Source: a virus. Taken from it: DNA of 64,000 bases. The position numbers and the translations under genes are program-made. The notes beneath the pieces were generated by a model. It was not told where the DNA came from, did no database searches, and saw only the letters and a list, made by a program, of their open reading frames with translations. How positions within the stretch are numbered: position 1 is the stretch's first letter; each line of letters begins with the position of its first letter. The stretch is from positions 1 through 64,000 of the IMG/VR virus record IMGVR_UViG_3300027973_000046; one strand, written 5' to 3'. Below, piece by piece: positions 7,912 to 15,643 of this stretch.

Positions 7912-8136
7912 TTAAATGCTTCCTTCTACTAGTTGTTGAACGTACTCTGAAAAATGTTTTCTAATGGACCCCATTGGTCTTGATCCATAAGAGTCCCATA
8001 TTCTTTTATACTCTAATACATTTGCAAATGTTGTTGGGCACACCACTATGCCATTGTACTCTCTTAGTACAGTTGGAAGTGGAACATGCTTGCTGCAGCA
8101 TTTGCAATCTTTTGCTCTATCCTGATATTCGCTCAT
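7912..8136 (-). CDS. Small cysteine-rich protein (74 aa)
   Basis: Starts MSEYQDRAKDCKCCSKHVPL, with Cys11, Cys13, Cys14 and His17, and one later Cys in VVCPTTF, so a metal-binding site is possible. The ATG overlaps the terminase stop (8133-8136). I do not recognise a family. The tight coupling to the large terminase suggests a head or packaging accessory role, but nothing in the sequence shows it. Confidence 0.6.
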   Translation of the reverse strand: MSEYQDRAKDCKCCSKHVPLPTVLREYNGIVVCPTTFANVLEYKRIWDSYGSRPMGSIRKHFSEYVQQLVEGSI

Positions 8137-9935
8137 ATTATCTGCATCCTGTCCATTGCTTCTCTTAAGTCTTCAGGCATTCTTGGTGCCCTAATCATAT
8201 TATAAGATGTCGTATCTGGGTCATCTTTGGTCCCAAAATCATTGTCGTAATTCATAGATTCGTATGTATGAATATTAATTTCTTGATTGCCGTCAAACCT
8301 AGTTCTGCTGATAGAATTGAATATAGCGCCACAAGTAGCGTCCGCCAAGTCTTTAGAGCCTTTTCTAGGGTGGTCAACCTTATCTCTCATAATTCTGAGC
8401 TGGCATAGCTCATCTATAAGTAGCGGTATGTGGGGGCCAATTAATCTTTCTTCAGCAACAACCATTGCCATGTCATCATAATGTTTTTTTGCAACCGACA
8501 AAATCTCTGTGTTAATTCCATATTGCTTTAGCTGCTGCATCATATCGTGGGAGTTCCATCTATCAAATGTGCATATTGCAATATTAAATCCTCTTGTTTT
8601 AAGAGAAAGAATATAATCTTTAACTTCCGTGAAGTCTACGGATTTATCTGGTGTTGGGGTCCAATATCTAACTGCATCAACCTCTACAATTGGAGCGGGC
8701 TGGGAGTAGGTGTCTGTGACTTTTACATTAACCCACTTATTAATATGAGCCATTGTTACTGCACAATGGTCATGCTTTTGAGCTAAGTCTACGTGTATGT
8801 AGTATTTTTTATCTGGGTCTGGGAGGAACCATTCCTCTAGTCTTCCAAAATTATCTACAGCTATCTGACCAACATTGAAAGCTTTCTCTACCTTTTCTCT
8901 TGACTTAAAGAATGCGTCAACTGCGTCTGGTGGCATGCAAGCAAATCTGGATAGTGCATCTGTTGGGTTTGTATAAAATGCAGTTTTAAAATCATCAATC
9001 TTTCTTACTGGGTTTATCTCCCATGTTGGCCTTTTTATTGCATAAACTTTTGGAATCTTATAAGATATTATATGATCTTCTTCCCATTGTATTTCAAACT
9101 CATTGCCCTCTGTTCCGTCTGGGAGCTCTTCATACATCTTAAATTTATGGTCTCTAATTACTGTTTCTTTTTCTCCAATGACAGCATCATATCTTTGCTG
9201 AATATAGTCGTTCTTAAATCTTGGAAAAGAAAGCAATATGACTTTACCAAAGTCTGGGAATCTTGAGTCTACGGATGCCCTATACATATCATAGACTGCG
9301 CTACCAGTTTTTGCTTGATCGTGACCAGTTGTATTTTCAATTGCAAAACCAGAAATCTCATCTAGGATTACAACAATAACGTTATAACCTTCCCACGCTT
9401 CTCTTTCTGAGTGACCTGAGTGTACTGTGATCGCTTTTTGAAACTGTATCTCAGAGGCTTTGGCATAGTATTTACCAATGAACCATGGAGACTTATCTAT
9501 GCGGCTTCTAAAGCCTTTAAAGAATACGTTGCTTGCCTGTTGTGAGTTAATTGCAATATTAATGATATCAATTGAATCGCCAGGTGGCTTTCCATAATAT
9601 GTTGCTGGGTCTTTTAGGCACAATAGCAAATATACTATATACGCAACTGCAATTGTTGAACAATAGTCTTTGCCAGACCCTTTTCCTAACTGTGCAACAA
9701 CTTCATTTGCCGTTTGCTTAAACCTAATTGATCCTTCTTCTTCACCAAATAATTTTTTTAATGTTGATTCTTTATATATTTGCGAGCTTTTCTCTATGAG
9801 GGTATACTGATAATCAGATAAAAGTGGAAGCCCCAGGTAATTTGGGTCATTGACAAATGTTCTTAGGTCTACTGGCTTTTCTTCGAACTCTTCACCATCA
9901 AGAATATCAATTAGATCTGAAAAATCAAACGACAC
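8133..9935 (-). CDS. Large terminase subunit (TerL)
   Basis: A 600-aa protein of normal length for TerL. The ATPase half has a Walker-A-like QLGKGSGKDY (residues 82-91) and Walker B VIVVILDEIS (Asp192-Glu193). The C-terminal nuclease half starts with YYIHVDLAQKHDH (Asp383), as in RNase-H-like TerL nucleases. It packages DNA through the portal and cuts it at the end of each round. The start codon is GTG at 9935, with AGGGGGT upstream. In this window the gene is about 44 kb from the portal gene. Confidence 0.9.
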   Translation of the reverse strand: MSFDFSDLIDILDGEEFEEKPVDLRTFVNDPNYLGLPLLSDYQYTLIEKSSQIYKESTLKKLFGEEEGSIRFKQTANEVVAQLGKGSGKDYCSTIAVAYIVYLLLCLKDPATYYGKPPGDSIDIINIAINSQQASNVFFKGFRSRIDKSPWFIGKYYAKASEIQFQKAITVHSGHSEREAWEGYNVIVVILDEISGFAIENTTGHDQAKTGSAVYDMYRASVDSRFPDFGKVILLSFPRFKNDYIQQRYDAVIGEKETVIRDHKFKMYEELPDGTEGNEFEIQWEEDHIISYKIPKVYAIKRPTWEINPVRKIDDFKTAFYTNPTDALSRFACMPPDAVDAFFKSREKVEKAFNVGQIAVDNFGRLEEWFLPDPDKKYYIHVDLAQKHDHCAVTMAHINKWVNVKVTDTYSQPAPIVEVDAVRYWTPTPDKSVDFTEVKDYILSLKTRGFNIAICTFDRWNSHDMMQQLKQYGINTEILSVAKKHYDDMAMVVAEERLIGPHIPLLIDELCQLRIMRDKVDHPRKGSKDLADATCGAIFNSISRTRFDGNQEINIHTYESMNYDNDFGTKDDPDTTSYNMIRAPRMPEDLREAMDRMQII

Positions 9936-9938
9936 TGA

Positions 9939-10565
9939 CTACCCCCTGAGATTTTCTAGCGGTGTCTTTCTAAAATTATGCCCCTTAGAAACTTTAACAT
10001 GTTTAAAAAAATGTCCTACTGAAAAATATCTTACATCGCTTAATACTTCGTCTACCCCATGTTTGCATTTTTGTTCTGCACCGTGAATAACAAGGTCGCC
10101 CTTTTCTGGCTTGTACCGCAGGTCATTTTGTTCTGGGTAATAGACTTCCCCGCCTTCAAAATCATTAAAATAAATTATAGTTCCATGAGTAATTAAATCA
10201 GCCAAGTCAAAGTCATCACCTTCTTTATAGATTCCAGCCTCAAGCCGAACTTCTTTAAACTGATCTATGTCTGAATGTGGCCTTCTGCTAGCACCTTTTA
10301 AAAGCTTTGAAGCTCTGCCACCAGGAGTTGCATAACAACCATCTAACATTATTGATGCAATTCTTTTTTTAACTGCTCTTATTGATTCTGTCTGCTCATG
10401 GCTTATAAAATAATCTTTTGCAGTTGCAAGAAAGGGTGGCTGCCAGACATCTTCTGGCAATGAGAGTATATCTTTCATAATTGATTCGCACTCTTCATCT
10501 GACATGAAGTGTTTATAAACAAATATTTCATCGCCTATTTCTATAAAGCCATCTTTATTGAACAT
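9939..10565 (-). CDS. 2-oxoglutarate/Fe(II) oxygenase, prolyl-4-hydroxylase-like (copy 1)
   Basis: A 208-aa protein. The metal triad is His97-x-Asp99 (RRPHSDID) and His169 (CKHGV), with the 2-oxoglutarate-binding Arg179 ten residues on. IIYFNDFEGGEVYYP is the typical central strand of phage P4H-like enzymes. The family hydroxylates Pro, Lys or Asp side chains or nucleobases; the target is unknown here. It sits between the candidate small terminase and TerL. The start overlaps the upstream gene by 11 nt. Confidence 0.85.
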   Translation of the reverse strand: MFNKDGFIEIGDEIFVYKHFMSDEECESIMKDILSLPEDVWQPPFLATAKDYFISHEQTESIRAVKKRIASIMLDGCYATPGGRASKLLKGASRRPHSDIDQFKEVRLEAGIYKEGDDFDLADLITHGTIIYFNDFEGGEVYYPEQNDLRYKPEKGDLVIHGAEQKCKHGVDEVLSDVRYFSVGHFFKHVKVSKGHNFRKTPLENLRG

Positions 10566-11103
10566 TAGTTATAACCTCTGCATCATTTATATTAACCGCT
10601 TCAACGATACCAGTAATCTGAGATAGGCGTTTTGCTACATCCATCTTACATTTTGGACAACCAGAAGTCACTTCTTTTAATATACCAACAAGTAGCTCTT
10701 GCTTTCTTTCTGTCTCTGCAATCTGTGAGGCTATTTGTGAGTTTTCCAATACCCCAACAGACTGTAGCATTGCTATTCTTTTTGTCTCTATATCTGCAAT
10801 TAGCTTAAGAGATGCTGCTTTTATATTTAACTGACCCTGAGTATCTGCATCCTCTACTGTCTTCCACGCTTCTTTGATTAGCATTGCGTAGTGTTGATCA
10901 GCTCCAGAAATTGCCTCTCTTGCACGGTCACGAATATTGCTATCGTTATGTACAACGGACTTCCACTCGTCTAGGTATTCTAGGACTTCTTTTCTTGAGT
11001 ATCCAGTAAGTGTTGCTATCTGGGTTGCTGAATTGCCCTTTAAAAGCTCTTCTACGACCTTATTCATGCGGTCAAAATGTACTGCTGGCTCTAATTCGCT
11101 CAT
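10555..11103 (-). CDS. HTH protein, candidate small terminase subunit
   Basis: A 182-aa protein. The N-terminus has a helix-turn-helix (LLKGNSATQIATLTGYSRKE, residues 18-37). A long helical middle follows, then CPKCK and a C-terminal tail. An N-terminal HTH plus helical oligomerisation region, one gene before TerL, fits a DNA-recognising TerS. It could instead be a transcription regulator. The mRNA is probably leaderless: TGGTATAAT lies six bases before the ATG and no ribosome-binding site is visible. Confidence 0.55.
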   Translation of the reverse strand: MSELEPAVHFDRMNKVVEELLKGNSATQIATLTGYSRKEVLEYLDEWKSVVHNDSNIRDRAREAISGADQHYAMLIKEAWKTVEDADTQGQLNIKAASLKLIADIETKRIAMLQSVGVLENSQIASQIAETERKQELLVGILKEVTSGCPKCKMDVAKRLSQITGIVEAVNINDAEVITNVQ

Positions 11104-11109
11104 ATGTAA

Positions 11110-11118
11110 ATTATACCA
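11110..11118 (-). promoter_or_regulatory. Extended -10 promoter, leaderless gene
   Basis: TGG-TATAAT on the minus strand, then six bases, then the ATG at 11103. No good -35 box is present, as expected for an extended -10 promoter. The motif is identical to those at 58612 and 61554. Confidence 0.6.
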
Positions 11119-11130
11119 CGTTTTAGTTGA

Positions 11131-11457
11131 CTAAGACTTATTGGCTATTTTAAGAAGAATTAAATATCCAATTAGATCATCAATATCATTATCTCCAGGG
11201 AATGCCTTATCATTTTGAATTCTATTTAGCTTGTCATCAATACGTACACGGATCTGTTCTTTTGAGTCCGCCTTTGAAAATATACGAATGGGATCAAGTG
11301 CTGAGTTTCCATATGATATATTTTTCTTTATAAGCATCTCTGCTGTTTCAAGGCACTCCACTATAATCTTAGGGCCTGACGGTGCATCGGTTGCAATTAA
11401 TTGAAGGTCTGTTATCCATGCTTGGTATCCGCCATCTTTATTTGGGTATTCGCTCAT
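11131..11457 (-). CDS. DUF1599/Nmad1-like protein
   Basis: A 108-aa protein from the ATG at 11457. This start is chosen because it overlaps the stop of the small HTH gene by ATGA; a longer GTG start at 11520 would run through that gene. The pattern KKNISYGNSALDPIRIF, then IRVRIDDKLNRIQND, then DDLIGYLILLKI resembles the all-helical DUF1599 family (nucleotide-modification-associated domain 1), which has a MazG-like look. A role in nucleotide-pool or DNA modification is plausible only by family. Confidence 0.5.
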   Translation of the reverse strand: MSEYPNKDGGYQAWITDLQLIATDAPSGPKIIVECLETAEMLIKKNISYGNSALDPIRIFSKADSKEQIRVRIDDKLNRIQNDKAFPGDNDIDDLIGYLILLKIANKS

Positions 11458-11600
11458 TTTTTTCTTAACAATCCAAACTCTTGTAAATATCTCTGTATGG
11501 TCATAGCAGAGACTCCGCACTCTTTACCTATTTCTGTGACTGTTTTCTTTTGTACTACGTACCTTCTATATAGCCAATCCTTACTCTGATAAAGCTTCAT
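11454..11600 (-). CDS. Small helix-turn-helix protein (48 aa)
   Basis: The ATG at 11600 overlaps the RuvC-like stop (ATGA) and the TGA at 11454-11456 overlaps the next ATG. The 48-aa product contains TVTEIGKECGVSAMTIQRYL, a clear homeodomain-like HTH as in resolvase tails and small phage regulators. It is coupled on both sides, which makes it very likely real. Possible roles are a DNA-binding regulator or a partner of the neighbouring resolvase. Confidence 0.75.
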   Translation of the reverse strand: MKLYQSKDWLYRRYVVQKKTVTEIGKECGVSAMTIQRYLQEFGLLRKK

Positions 11601-12163
11601 CGCTTAGTAAGCACCTGGTTACTATAATGTGCAATACCAAAACTATCTGCAACATCAAAATCCACAATTTCTAAACCATATTTCTTATTAAAGTAGTCAG
11701 CAGTTCTTTGCTTCCTCATATTTCTTAATTGATTTTTATACCATGAATCTGCGTACCCTGGATTAAGTAATCTTATTGAAGACTTCTCATCTTTTGTAGG
11801 GTTCTTGTTGCCAATGTACGCCTGCCACGAGGATGGGCTAATAGTGATAACCTTAGCACCAGTAGACATAAGCTCAGCAATAACAACTCCATATACATAG
11901 GACAATTTTATCACAGCGTCTGGTGATCTGACAAGTATCGCACCTTCTACAGCAATATAATCACTCTTAAGTTCATCTAACATCATTGCCATTTTATTTT
12001 TTGCATCGTAAATTTTTTCATATATATCTTCGCCAACTAAATTTATTTTTCCCCATTTTAATGGTATGTCGTTTTCCATTAAGCAAAAAGCAATAGAGTT
12101 AGTAGATGCATCTATACCAAGAACCCTATAAGCCTTAGTTTTTACAAGACTAGCTAATTTCAT
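11597..12163 (-). CDS. RuvC-like Holliday junction resolvase
   Basis: A 188-aa protein. The RNase-H-fold acidic residues are visible: Asp18 in VLGIDASTNS, Glu73 in IAVEGAI, and Asp170/Asp173 in DFDVADSFG. RuvC-type resolvases cut four-way junctions made during recombination or replication and clear branches before packaging. It overlaps an upstream zinc-finger gene by 14 nt and the small HTH gene by ATGA. Confidence 0.85.
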   Translation of the reverse strand: MKLASLVKTKAYRVLGIDASTNSIAFCLMENDIPLKWGKINLVGEDIYEKIYDAKNKMAMMLDELKSDYIAVEGAILVRSPDAVIKLSYVYGVVIAELMSTGAKVITISPSSWQAYIGNKNPTKDEKSSIRLLNPGYADSWYKNQLRNMRKQRTADYFNKKYGLEIVDFDVADSFGIAHYSNQVLTKR

Positions 12164-12428
12164 CGACTATCCCTTGCAGTAGATTTTTTAGCTTAGCACT
12201 TGATTTTTTAATACAGGATGAGCAAACATCATCTGAGTTGTATCTGCTTAGCTGGGACTTGCATTTTTTGCATAACCTGACGGCACCCTTTTTAATAGCT
12301 TTTTTCTCATAGTATTTTTCCATGATCCTTTTGTTGGTAGCAATTCGACAGCACTCATCTGTGCAATATTTTTGATTGTGTGTCTTTGCTTCAAAATTTT
12401 TTTTACAATCCTCGTTGAAGCAAATCAT
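12150..12428 (-). CDS. Double zinc-finger-like protein (92 aa)
   Basis: ICFNEDCKKNFEAK...QKYCTDEC gives one CxxxxC...CxxxC set, and LCKKCKSQL...VCSSCIKK gives a second CxxC...CxxC ribbon. The middle is very basic. This looks like a two-site zinc-binding nucleic-acid-binding protein. It overlaps the Cas4-like nuclease gene upstream (ATGA) and the RuvC gene downstream, so a recombination accessory role is likely. Confidence 0.7.
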   Translation of the reverse strand: MICFNEDCKKNFEAKTHNQKYCTDECCRIATNKRIMEKYYEKKAIKKGAVRLCKKCKSQLSRYNSDDVCSSCIKKSSAKLKNLLQGIVDEIS

Positions 12429-13216
12429 ATTTTAGGCACCTGATACAATTCTATCTGTACAGTTCCAACTGGGCCAGATTTGTCATAACAAGCTTTCTTG
12501 ACTGGGCAATATGTGCAAGGCATCTTAGACTTGGTTGATCCTGCTGGCCTTACTGGAAGATCTCCGTTTTGAAAGTTATCCCAAACTTGCTCCATCCAAG
12601 CAAATGCTTCTTCAATAATTGCTTTATTCTTTTCATTCATTGAAATTGGAATAATCAATATCTCTTGAGTGTTCTTGTTTTCATACAGGAAGAATCCTTC
12701 TTTGGCATTCTTCAACTTCATGTATGTCAATAGCTGAAGCATATGGTTTGCTGATGACTTCATCTCTGACTGTCTTGTATCCCATACTTCTTGTTTTGCC
12801 GTCTTAATTTCACCTATGACAGTTTCACCATCATACTCCATAATTAAATCTATAAAACCCCTAATTGGAGGGTATTCATTTATAATTTCTTCTTCTTCAG
12901 ATTTCCACTCTGGCATTGTTTTAATAAGCTTTTGAAGTCTTTCGTGAGCTTGGGTTCCTTGTGCCATATTAGCTACAGCAACTGCATCATTATCATCAAT
13001 AAATACTGCCCCAGAAAAAGCCATATACCAATATCTTGGACAAGTCCCATGTCCGTATCCCAGAGAACTTGGGCTAAAAGATTTCTTTGTCATTTCGCCA
13101 TCTGCTCTTTTTGTATTTCGGTATGACTCATCTAGCAAAGATGCAAATTTTTCTGGATCAAAAAACTTTCCTGTATGCTTCTTAAACTTAAGATTCTTTA
13201 CAATATCTCTAGCCAT
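12425..13216 (-). CDS. Cas4/RecB-like PD-(D/E)XK exonuclease
   Basis: A 263-aa protein. The order of motifs is that of Cas4-like nucleases: an early Cys in GTCPRYWYMAFSG, GTQAHERLQ, IRGFIDLIMEYDG with VIGEIKTAK (the D...ExK site), a QLLTYMKL helix, and a C-terminal CTYCPVKKAC. Together with the early Cys this can hold an Fe-S cluster. Such enzymes resect DNA ends and work with RecA-like recombinases, one of which lies 2.4 kb away. No CRISPR array or cas1 is present, so this is a phage recombination nuclease. Confidence 0.8.
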   Translation of the reverse strand: MARDIVKNLKFKKHTGKFFDPEKFASLLDESYRNTKRADGEMTKKSFSPSSLGYGHGTCPRYWYMAFSGAVFIDDNDAVAVANMAQGTQAHERLQKLIKTMPEWKSEEEEIINEYPPIRGFIDLIMEYDGETVIGEIKTAKQEVWDTRQSEMKSSANHMLQLLTYMKLKNAKEGFFLYENKNTQEILIIPISMNEKNKAIIEEAFAWMEQVWDNFQNGDLPVRPAGSTKSKMPCTYCPVKKACYDKSGPVGTVQIELYQVPKI

Positions 13217-13555
13217 TTATGAGTTGTACCTAACGACATACTTAAGTGCATCTACAAGTTTGTCTATGGACTCCTTTACTGAATAGTAAACATTCTTCTT
13301 ATTGTTATTTACAGTCCCCGCTTTATCTTTAGCAATAGTTGAATACACAGAAGACATTACCGCAAACTTAGTAGACATTGCCTGTAGCTCCATAATAAGC
13401 ATGGGGGCTTTTGCTGAAGGAACATCTGGTGTCATCAATAGCTTTACAACAATAGCCAACGCTTTGTCTAAATGCTCATCTTGCATATACTCATGCAGAT
13501 CATTGAATTCTGTTATATCGCTAATTAATTGAAGTGTGTTCTTATCTTCCGCCAT
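13217..13555 (-). CDS. Helical hypothetical protein (112 aa)
   Basis: The ATG at 13555 (MAEDKNTLQ) is preferred over one at 13606, because AAAGGAT precedes it and the upstream stretch encodes another small protein in a different frame. The product is predicted to be all helical (DLHEYMQDEHLDKALAIVVK; YYSVKESIDKLVDALKYVV). I do not recognise a family. It lies directly before the Cas4-like gene. Confidence 0.65.
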   Translation of the reverse strand: MAEDKNTLQLISDITEFNDLHEYMQDEHLDKALAIVVKLLMTPDVPSAKAPMLIMELQAMSTKFAVMSSVYSTIAKDKAGTVNNNKKNVYYSVKESIDKLVDALKYVVRYNS

Positions 13556-13646
13556 TTTTAATCCTTTTGTCCCATTTATCAATGAATAATCCAAGCGGAT
13601 ACCCAATAGTAAATCCTAGCATTAATCCTAATAAAAAGATAGTCAT
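13542..13646 (-). CDS. Small single-span membrane protein (34 aa)
   Basis: The ATG at 13646 overlaps the stop of the DUF6065-like gene (ATGA) and the TAA at 13542 overlaps the start of the next gene. The first 22 residues (FLLGLMLGFTIGYPLGLFI core) form one hydrophobic membrane span followed by a basic tail DKWDKRIKNGGR. It could be a membrane anchor or a holin-like peptide. It is far from the lysin gene, so no function is claimed. Confidence 0.65.
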   Translation of the reverse strand: MTIFLLGLMLGFTIGYPLGLFIDKWDKRIKNGGR

Positions 13647-14344
13647 TTATTATCTTCCCTGTAAGTGACACTCATCTTGACATTATCAGACTCATGATAA
13701 CCTAAACTATTTCCTTTTTCATCAACAGCCTTTTTATACATTTTTAGTCTTGGTTTACCCGCTGCAACTGCTGCTTGAATTACATCTAAGTATTCTTGTC
13801 GATCTTGAACTCTTTTATCTGGCGGATATATGTCTGAAAAGATTTCTACATTAGAGTCTTTAAATTGTGATATTGATATGGGAAGAACACATGCAACGTT
13901 TGTCCCAGCTGGTACAAAATACTCTCTGTTTGCCTCATGTAGTTTCCATACAATAGGAAAACTACCAGTAAATACAGATGTTGAGAGTACTGTTGTTATA
14001 ACCTCTGCTCCGTCTATAAACTCATTTGGCACTGGCATGGTAAGCATGCTTACCTCTGGCTCTGTTCTTAATATTAAATTTGTATTGAAGCTAACTGTTC
14101 CTTCTCCACGGCCTGACCAAACATACTGCTTTCCTAAAATTGCTTCTGCTGGGTTTTTTCTGTCTCCGTCCCAAGAGAATGATATGTCTTCATCAAAATA
14201 AATTCCGTATCCTAATGAATTTGCAACTGTTATAGGAGTGCAATTGTATGTCATAGAATGCATCCAGTCACGCTTTGGACCAAGCGGCCTTATTTTTGCA
14301 GATACCAGTCTTTCATTATCCTTATATCCCTCTACCTTATACAT
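13643..14344 (-). CDS. DUF6065-like protein, copy 1
   Basis: A 233-aa protein from the ATG at 14344, with GGGAGG upstream; a TTG start at 14365 is less likely. KRDWMHSMTYNCTPITVANS, then LGYGIYFDEDISFSWDG, and later MPVPNEFIDGAEV match the two copies at 61570-62974. I recognise the KRDWMD...CFPL..N.LGW.I pattern as DUF6065, a family without known function. The predicted structure is mainly beta. The two other copies sit among 2OG oxygenase genes, and here too an oxygenase gene lies just upstream. Confidence 0.7.
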   Translation of the reverse strand: MYKVEGYKDNERLVSAKIRPLGPKRDWMHSMTYNCTPITVANSLGYGIYFDEDISFSWDGDRKNPAEAILGKQYVWSGRGEGTVSFNTNLILRTEPEVSMLTMPVPNEFIDGAEVITTVLSTSVFTGSFPIVWKLHEANREYFVPAGTNVACVLPISISQFKDSNVEIFSDIYPPDKRVQDRQEYLDVIQAAVAAGKPRLKMYKKAVDEKGNSLGYHESDNVKMSVTYREDNK

Positions 14345-14654
14345 TATTTGCCTCCCAAAACTCAATAAGTTCTTCTAAAATTGCCCACTCTATAACTCCA
14401 AGCCTTACCTTTGACTCTGTTCCTATAATAATCTTTAGCGCTGGATACATATCTCTATTCACCTTAAATGTGTCAGTGCATATTTTTGACCAAACATCTT
14501 TATTAAGAGTAAATGATTTTGAAGCCTCTTTATAATCAACAAGGAACTGATTCCACTGTGCATCTCCTTTTTGATAGTCTCCCCTGCCACTATTTTTTTG
14601 AGCTTTAGCGCCGTCTCTTTTAACTTCTGATCTTTCTGACAAGTCAATCACCAA
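14337..14654 (-). CDS. PD-(D/E)XK-type Holliday junction resolvase-like protein
   Basis: A 105-aa protein. The stretch KRDGAKAQKNSGRGDYQKGD, then FLVDYKEASKSFTL follows the order of Hjc/VRR-type small nucleases: basic/Ser-Gly loop, Asp, then a VDxKE site. These cut branched DNA. A second resolvase type (RuvC-like) is encoded 2.2 kb downstream, so the two may act at different steps. It overlaps the oxygenase gene upstream by 11 nt and the DUF6065 gene downstream by 8 nt. Confidence 0.6.
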   Translation of the reverse strand: MVIDLSERSEVKRDGAKAQKNSGRGDYQKGDAQWNQFLVDYKEASKSFTLNKDVWSKICTDTFKVNRDMYPALKIIIGTESKVRLGVIEWAILEELIEFWEANNV

Positions 14655-15444
14655 CTATAACTTCTTCTGCAGAGGAAACTGTTATCATCTGTAAATCATT
14701 TGAAACATAATCGTCTTCATGCTGCTGTACTTCTTTGTCTCTGCCAGCATAACTTAGTCTATATTTAGAAACCCATTCCTCTTCGGAATCCATTCTATAA
14801 TCTATGAATGATCTTAGGAAGTATCTATCGGAGCCCTCAAATCCTTTTACCGCATGATAGAAAGGCTCTGTAGATGGCATTACAACTGCATCTCCTGGCT
14901 GTGGCTTATACGTGTAGCTTTTATTTGATATAGAGTCATATGCAGAGATCTCTCCACCGCTATATTCATTGTTTAGATAAAAGTTAATTGTCAAAACATG
15001 TCTTCTTGTCTTAGCCTCATTCACTACTGGGAACTCGTCTACGTGGTATTCCATTAGTAGATTTTTATCAGAGTAATGGTTTTGCTCCTTTACGTACCTA
15101 AAATAGTCTAGATAGAATACGTCCTGTGGCTTTTTTAAGTCCTCCCAGTTATTAATAAAACTAGGCCAGACTCCTTTGTCTTTTTCAAAATCATCAAAGT
15201 AATCTTTTCTTATAAAATTTACAATATCGCAAACATCTTTTAGATACAAGGATTCTTGTGTGTCTGTGTATTTTTTATTTAAATCAAAGACTACATCTTT
15301 TCTAAATCCCTGCTGGTACCACTGTCTCCATGGATCAAAAATAGAATCTTCTTTGTCTACTTCAAGAAGATCTATAAGCTCTTGAGAATTTTTAAAAATG
15401 TTTTTATAGACAACAATTTGAGGAGCAACAATAATCTTATCCAT
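14644..15444 (-). CDS. 2-oxoglutarate/Fe(II) oxygenase (copy 2)
   Basis: A 266-aa protein from the ATG at 15444, which has GGATGA upstream; an ATG at 15477 inside the previous gene is possible. The triad is His134-x-Asp136 (EYHVDEF) and His197 (FYHAVKG), with Arg207 ten residues on. INFYLNNEYSGGEISAYDS is the typical core. It lies in the recombination module between a zinc-ribbon gene and a nuclease gene, apart from the oxygenase cluster at 58-64 kb. The target is unknown. Confidence 0.85.
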   Translation of the reverse strand: MDKIIVAPQIVVYKNIFKNSQELIDLLEVDKEDSIFDPWRQWYQQGFRKDVVFDLNKKYTDTQESLYLKDVCDIVNFIRKDYFDDFEKDKGVWPSFINNWEDLKKPQDVFYLDYFRYVKEQNHYSDKNLLMEYHVDEFPVVNEAKTRRHVLTINFYLNNEYSGGEISAYDSISNKSYTYKPQPGDAVVMPSTEPFYHAVKGFEGSDRYFLRSFIDYRMDSEEEWVSKYRLSYAGRDKEVQQHEDDYVSNDLQMITVSSAEEVIVGD

Positions 15445-15451
15445 TTTTATA

Positions 15452-15643
15452 TCATCCAATCCTATGAACTGTCTCATGCCCAGACGGGCATGTCCACTTC
15501 ATTATTAAATTTTCAGGATCCCACAACCCACCATCTACATCAATATCACACTTAGAGCATGGCCTTAAACCAGGAAGGTTTTCAAATGTAGAATTGATTT
15601 CCTTTGGCTCTTCTTTATTTAAAAATTCATTAAGATTTGGCAC
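15452..15643 (-). CDS. Small zinc-ribbon protein (63 aa)
   Basis: CSKCDIDVDG...WTCPSGHETV gives a CxxC...CxxxH zinc site in the C-terminal half. Similar small ribbons are common next to phage recombination genes. The start overlaps the recA stop region by 14 nt, which implies coupled translation with RecA. Confidence 0.7.
   Translation of the reverse strand: MPNLNEFLNKEEPKEINSTFENLPGLRPCSKCDIDVDGGLWDPENLIMKWTCPSGHETVHRIG

Noticed and set aside
11458-11520. N-terminal extension of the DUF1599-like protein from a GTG
   Set aside because: The stretch encodes the small HTH protein in another frame, and the ATGA junction fixes the start at 11457.
12425-13216. CRISPR-associated Cas4
   Set aside because: There is no repeat array and no cas1/cas2 in the window; the neighbours are phage recombination genes.
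13556-13606. Longer start for the 13217-13555 gene
   Set aside because: The region is better explained by the 34-aa membrane protein, and AAAGGAT precedes the later ATG.
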